A model generated the notes under the pieces. That model was not told where the DNA came from. It made no database searches and saw only the letters and a program-made list of their open reading frames with translations. The position numbers and the translations under genes are program-made. From the NCBI RefSeq assembly GCF_025210605.1, contig NZ_JAOARI010000018.1, positions 208,537-272,536 on the forward strand: 64,000 bases of DNA. The letters are read 5' to 3'. Every line of letters starts with the position of its first letter. Within the stretch, counting starts at the first letter, position 1. The stretch is from Halodesulfovibrio sp. (GTDB taxonomy: Bacteria; Desulfobacterota; Desulfovibrionia; Desulfovibrionales; Desulfovibrionaceae). This document shows, piece after piece, positions 62,814 through 64,000 of this stretch.

Positions 62814-63653
62814 TTACAGCGTTACGTTTTGAAAACTCATATCCATAAGATCGTAAAATAAAATCGAGTCGGAAGGTTTTTTCCAGCACACAATTTTCAA
62901 AACTTCGTTCGCCTGCATGGAGGCTGCCACAGCAACCGAAGAAGCCGGAGTGCCGAGTACATCCTCAGCCGCACTTCCCGAACCCAGCAGTTCAGCAGGC
63001 CCAGTGCTTCCGGGCATAATTGTCCCTACATATCCGCTAAAACCAGCCACAGCCGCTGTTACCATTGGCACATTACACTCAGCCGCAGCTTTTTGAAGAT
63101 CAAGACGAGTTTCAAGACCTCCTAGACAATCAACAATTACATCAACATGTTTTGCATAATCAATGAGGGCATCGCCACGTAAAAAATGATCAACCCCAAT
63201 AAAATTAATACTGGGGTTCACACAACGCATTCTCCGCTCTGCCCGTTTTGCTTTTTTCTCACCAAGGGATTCAAAAGTAGCGTTAAGCTGGCGGTTTAAA
63301 TTAGTCGGTTCAAAAAAATCACCATCAGCCCCCACGATTGTGCCTACACCAAGTCGTGCAAGCTGTTCAATCACATAGCCACCAAGCCCACCAAGCCCTA
63401 CAACAAAAACTTTAGAGCACAGCAAGTTATACTGTTTTTCCATCGAAATTATCGAGAAATTGCGCACATATCTTTCTGGTAAGATATGTTCTTCTAATGC
63501 AGCTTTTTCAATTTCAATAAAAGGAGTTCCCTCCGCCTTCGAAAACGCCTCTACAGTCTGAACAGTTAAAATCGCAATGGTATTACCATCAGGCAATACC
63601 ATTGTTTCACTTGCTTCTTTAATGGCATGAGAAAGAACAAAATTTGTGTTCAT
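62814..63653 (-). CDS. ThiF/MoeB/HesA E1-like protein without zinc cysteines
   Basis: A 279-aa adenylating E1-like protein. Nucleotide-binding 'KVFVVGLGGLGGYVIEQLARLGVG', 'ADGDFFEPTNLNRQL' and KAKRAERR are intact. The CxxC zinc pairs of MoeB/ThiF and an obvious transfer cysteine are missing: the region reads VPMVTAAVAGFSGYVG. It also has an N-terminal extension of about 60 aa before 'RYVRNFSIISMEKQ'. It may adenylate a ThiS/MoaD-like partner or a tRNA, as TcdA-type proteins do. It lies 17 nt upstream of the CDF gene. Confidence 0.85.
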   Translation of the reverse strand: MNTNFVLSHAIKEASETMVLPDGNTIAILTVQTVEAFSKAEGTPFIEIEKAALEEHILPERYVRNFSIISMEKQYNLLCSKVFVVGLGGLGGYVIEQLARLGVGTIVGADGDFFEPTNLNRQLNATFESLGEKKAKRAERRMRCVNPSINFIGVDHFLRGDALIDYAKHVDVIVDCLGGLETRLDLQKAAAECNVPMVTAAVAGFSGYVGTIMPGSTGPAELLGSGSAAEDVLGTPASSVAVAASMQANEVLKIVCWKKPSDSILFYDLMDMSFQNVTL

Positions 63654-63833
63654 ATAGCGTACACTCCCTCTGTTTACCTAATCATATGAATTATCACTAG
63701 GCAAGACAGGAGGCATCTTTCAACCTAAAAAAGTACAAAAAAGATGGGTTTCTAAAGCTATTAAAACTCAATTTAGTTCAAAAATTGTTTTAGCGACAAC
63801 GAACTATGAAAATTGTGCACGTTGCCCAGAAAA

Positions 63834-63874
63834 GACCAAAAAAAAGACCGCGTTTCTTTTGAAACGCGGTCTAG
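63834..63874 (-). terminator. Terminator of the rRNA operon
   Basis: Perfect 12-bp stem AGACCGCGTTTC (63845-63856) / GAAACGCGGTCT (63861-63872); the preceding A-run is a U-tract on the minus strand. Confidence 0.93.
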
Positions 63875-63881
63875 AAATAAA

Positions 63882-63996
63882 TCTTGGCAGCGACCTACTT
63901 TCCCACAGGCTCCCCTGCAGTATCATCGGCGATGGTCGGCTTAACTTCCGAGTTCGGAATGGGATCGGGTGTACCCCAACCTCCGTGGCCACCAAG
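63882..63996 (-). rRNA. rrf: 5S ribosomal RNA
   Basis: On the minus strand the sequence reads TTGGTGGCCACGGAGG...CCCATTCCGAACTCGGAAGTTAAG...GCCGATGATACTGC...GGGAAAGTAGGTCGCTGCCAA, the standard 5S core. The 5' and 3' ends pair to form helix I. Ends are approximate to 2-3 nt. It is the last gene of an rRNA operon transcribed leftward from beyond the right edge, and the terminator follows. Confidence 0.95.
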
Positions 63997-64000
63997 AAAA

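Overview
The window looks like a chromosomal piece of a marine sulfate-reducing deltaproteobacterium of the Desulfovibrionaceae. Gene content and moderate GC suggest something near Halodesulfovibrio, but that genus call is an inference. Support comes from the small assimilatory-type siroheme sulfite reductase, a selenocysteine tRNA, the two-gene LysO arrangement, several Desulfovibrio-type orphan small proteins, C-rich intergenic repeats, and a dnaA-thyX-ruvBAC-yebC block whose dnaA may be a second copy. No phage, integrase, transposase, CRISPR array or plasmid signature was seen.

Layout. 1-160: tRNA-Sec (selC) and its terminator. 0.7-3.1 kb (-): a four-gene lipoprotein operon (CsgG-like, a small unnamed lipoprotein, DUF4810, DUF799/GNA1162). 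3.4-4.5 kb: a Tat-exported metallophosphoesterase. 4.9-15.3 kb (+): a long co-directional locus with DUF169, a TauE/SafE exporter, a three-helix membrane protein, a PhnD-like lipoprotein, a PAS histidine kinase with a cysteine cluster, a stand-alone receiver, a PEP-synthase-like phosphotransferase with an unknown C-terminal domain, and a dual-specificity phosphatase fused to a YkgJ-type cysteine cluster. 15.7-17.4 kb: sulfite reductase and isoaspartyl peptidase, flanked by C-rich repeats. 17.9-21.3 kb (-): glgA-glgB. 21.4-25.7 kb: Nudix, Sua5/YwlC, rlmH, rsmG, fabD. 26-32.3 kb (+): argS, a SPOR protein and a complete mlaEFDCA lipid transport operon. 32.5-36.8 kb: two cupins, split LysO exporter, polar amino acid ABC transporter. 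36.8-42.3 kb: flavin oxidoreductase, tpx, two orphans, tex. 42.4-44.8 kb (-): XRE-cupin regulator and acyl-CoA synthetase with a cloverleaf-forming spacer. 45-51.8 kb (-): dnaA, thyX, ruvB, ruvA, ruvC, yebC, rlmE. 52-64 kb: exonuclease, creA, three Usp proteins, a CsaA-like protein, gap, LysR, metF, a NAGPA-like protein, FmdB, CDF efflux, a ThiF/HesA E1-like protein, and the 5S rRNA that ends an rRNA operon entering from the right edge.

How the genes work together. The most system-like region is 4.9-15.3 kb. A periplasmic oxyanion-type binding lipoprotein appears paired with a sensor kinase and a receiver that has no DNA-binding domain. Next to them sit an ATP-dependent phosphohistidine enzyme and a protein phosphatase, and upstream a sulfite-type exporter behind a CRP/FNR-like palindrome. 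This suggests an oxyanion-sensing and export module with a phosphorylation output; its function is not established by the sequence. Other regulatory structures worth attention are the cloverleaf between the XRE-cupin gene and the acyl-CoA synthetase gene, paired palindromes upstream of metF, a DnaA-box-like palindrome upstream of dnaA, and repeats whose terminal hairpin covaries between copies.
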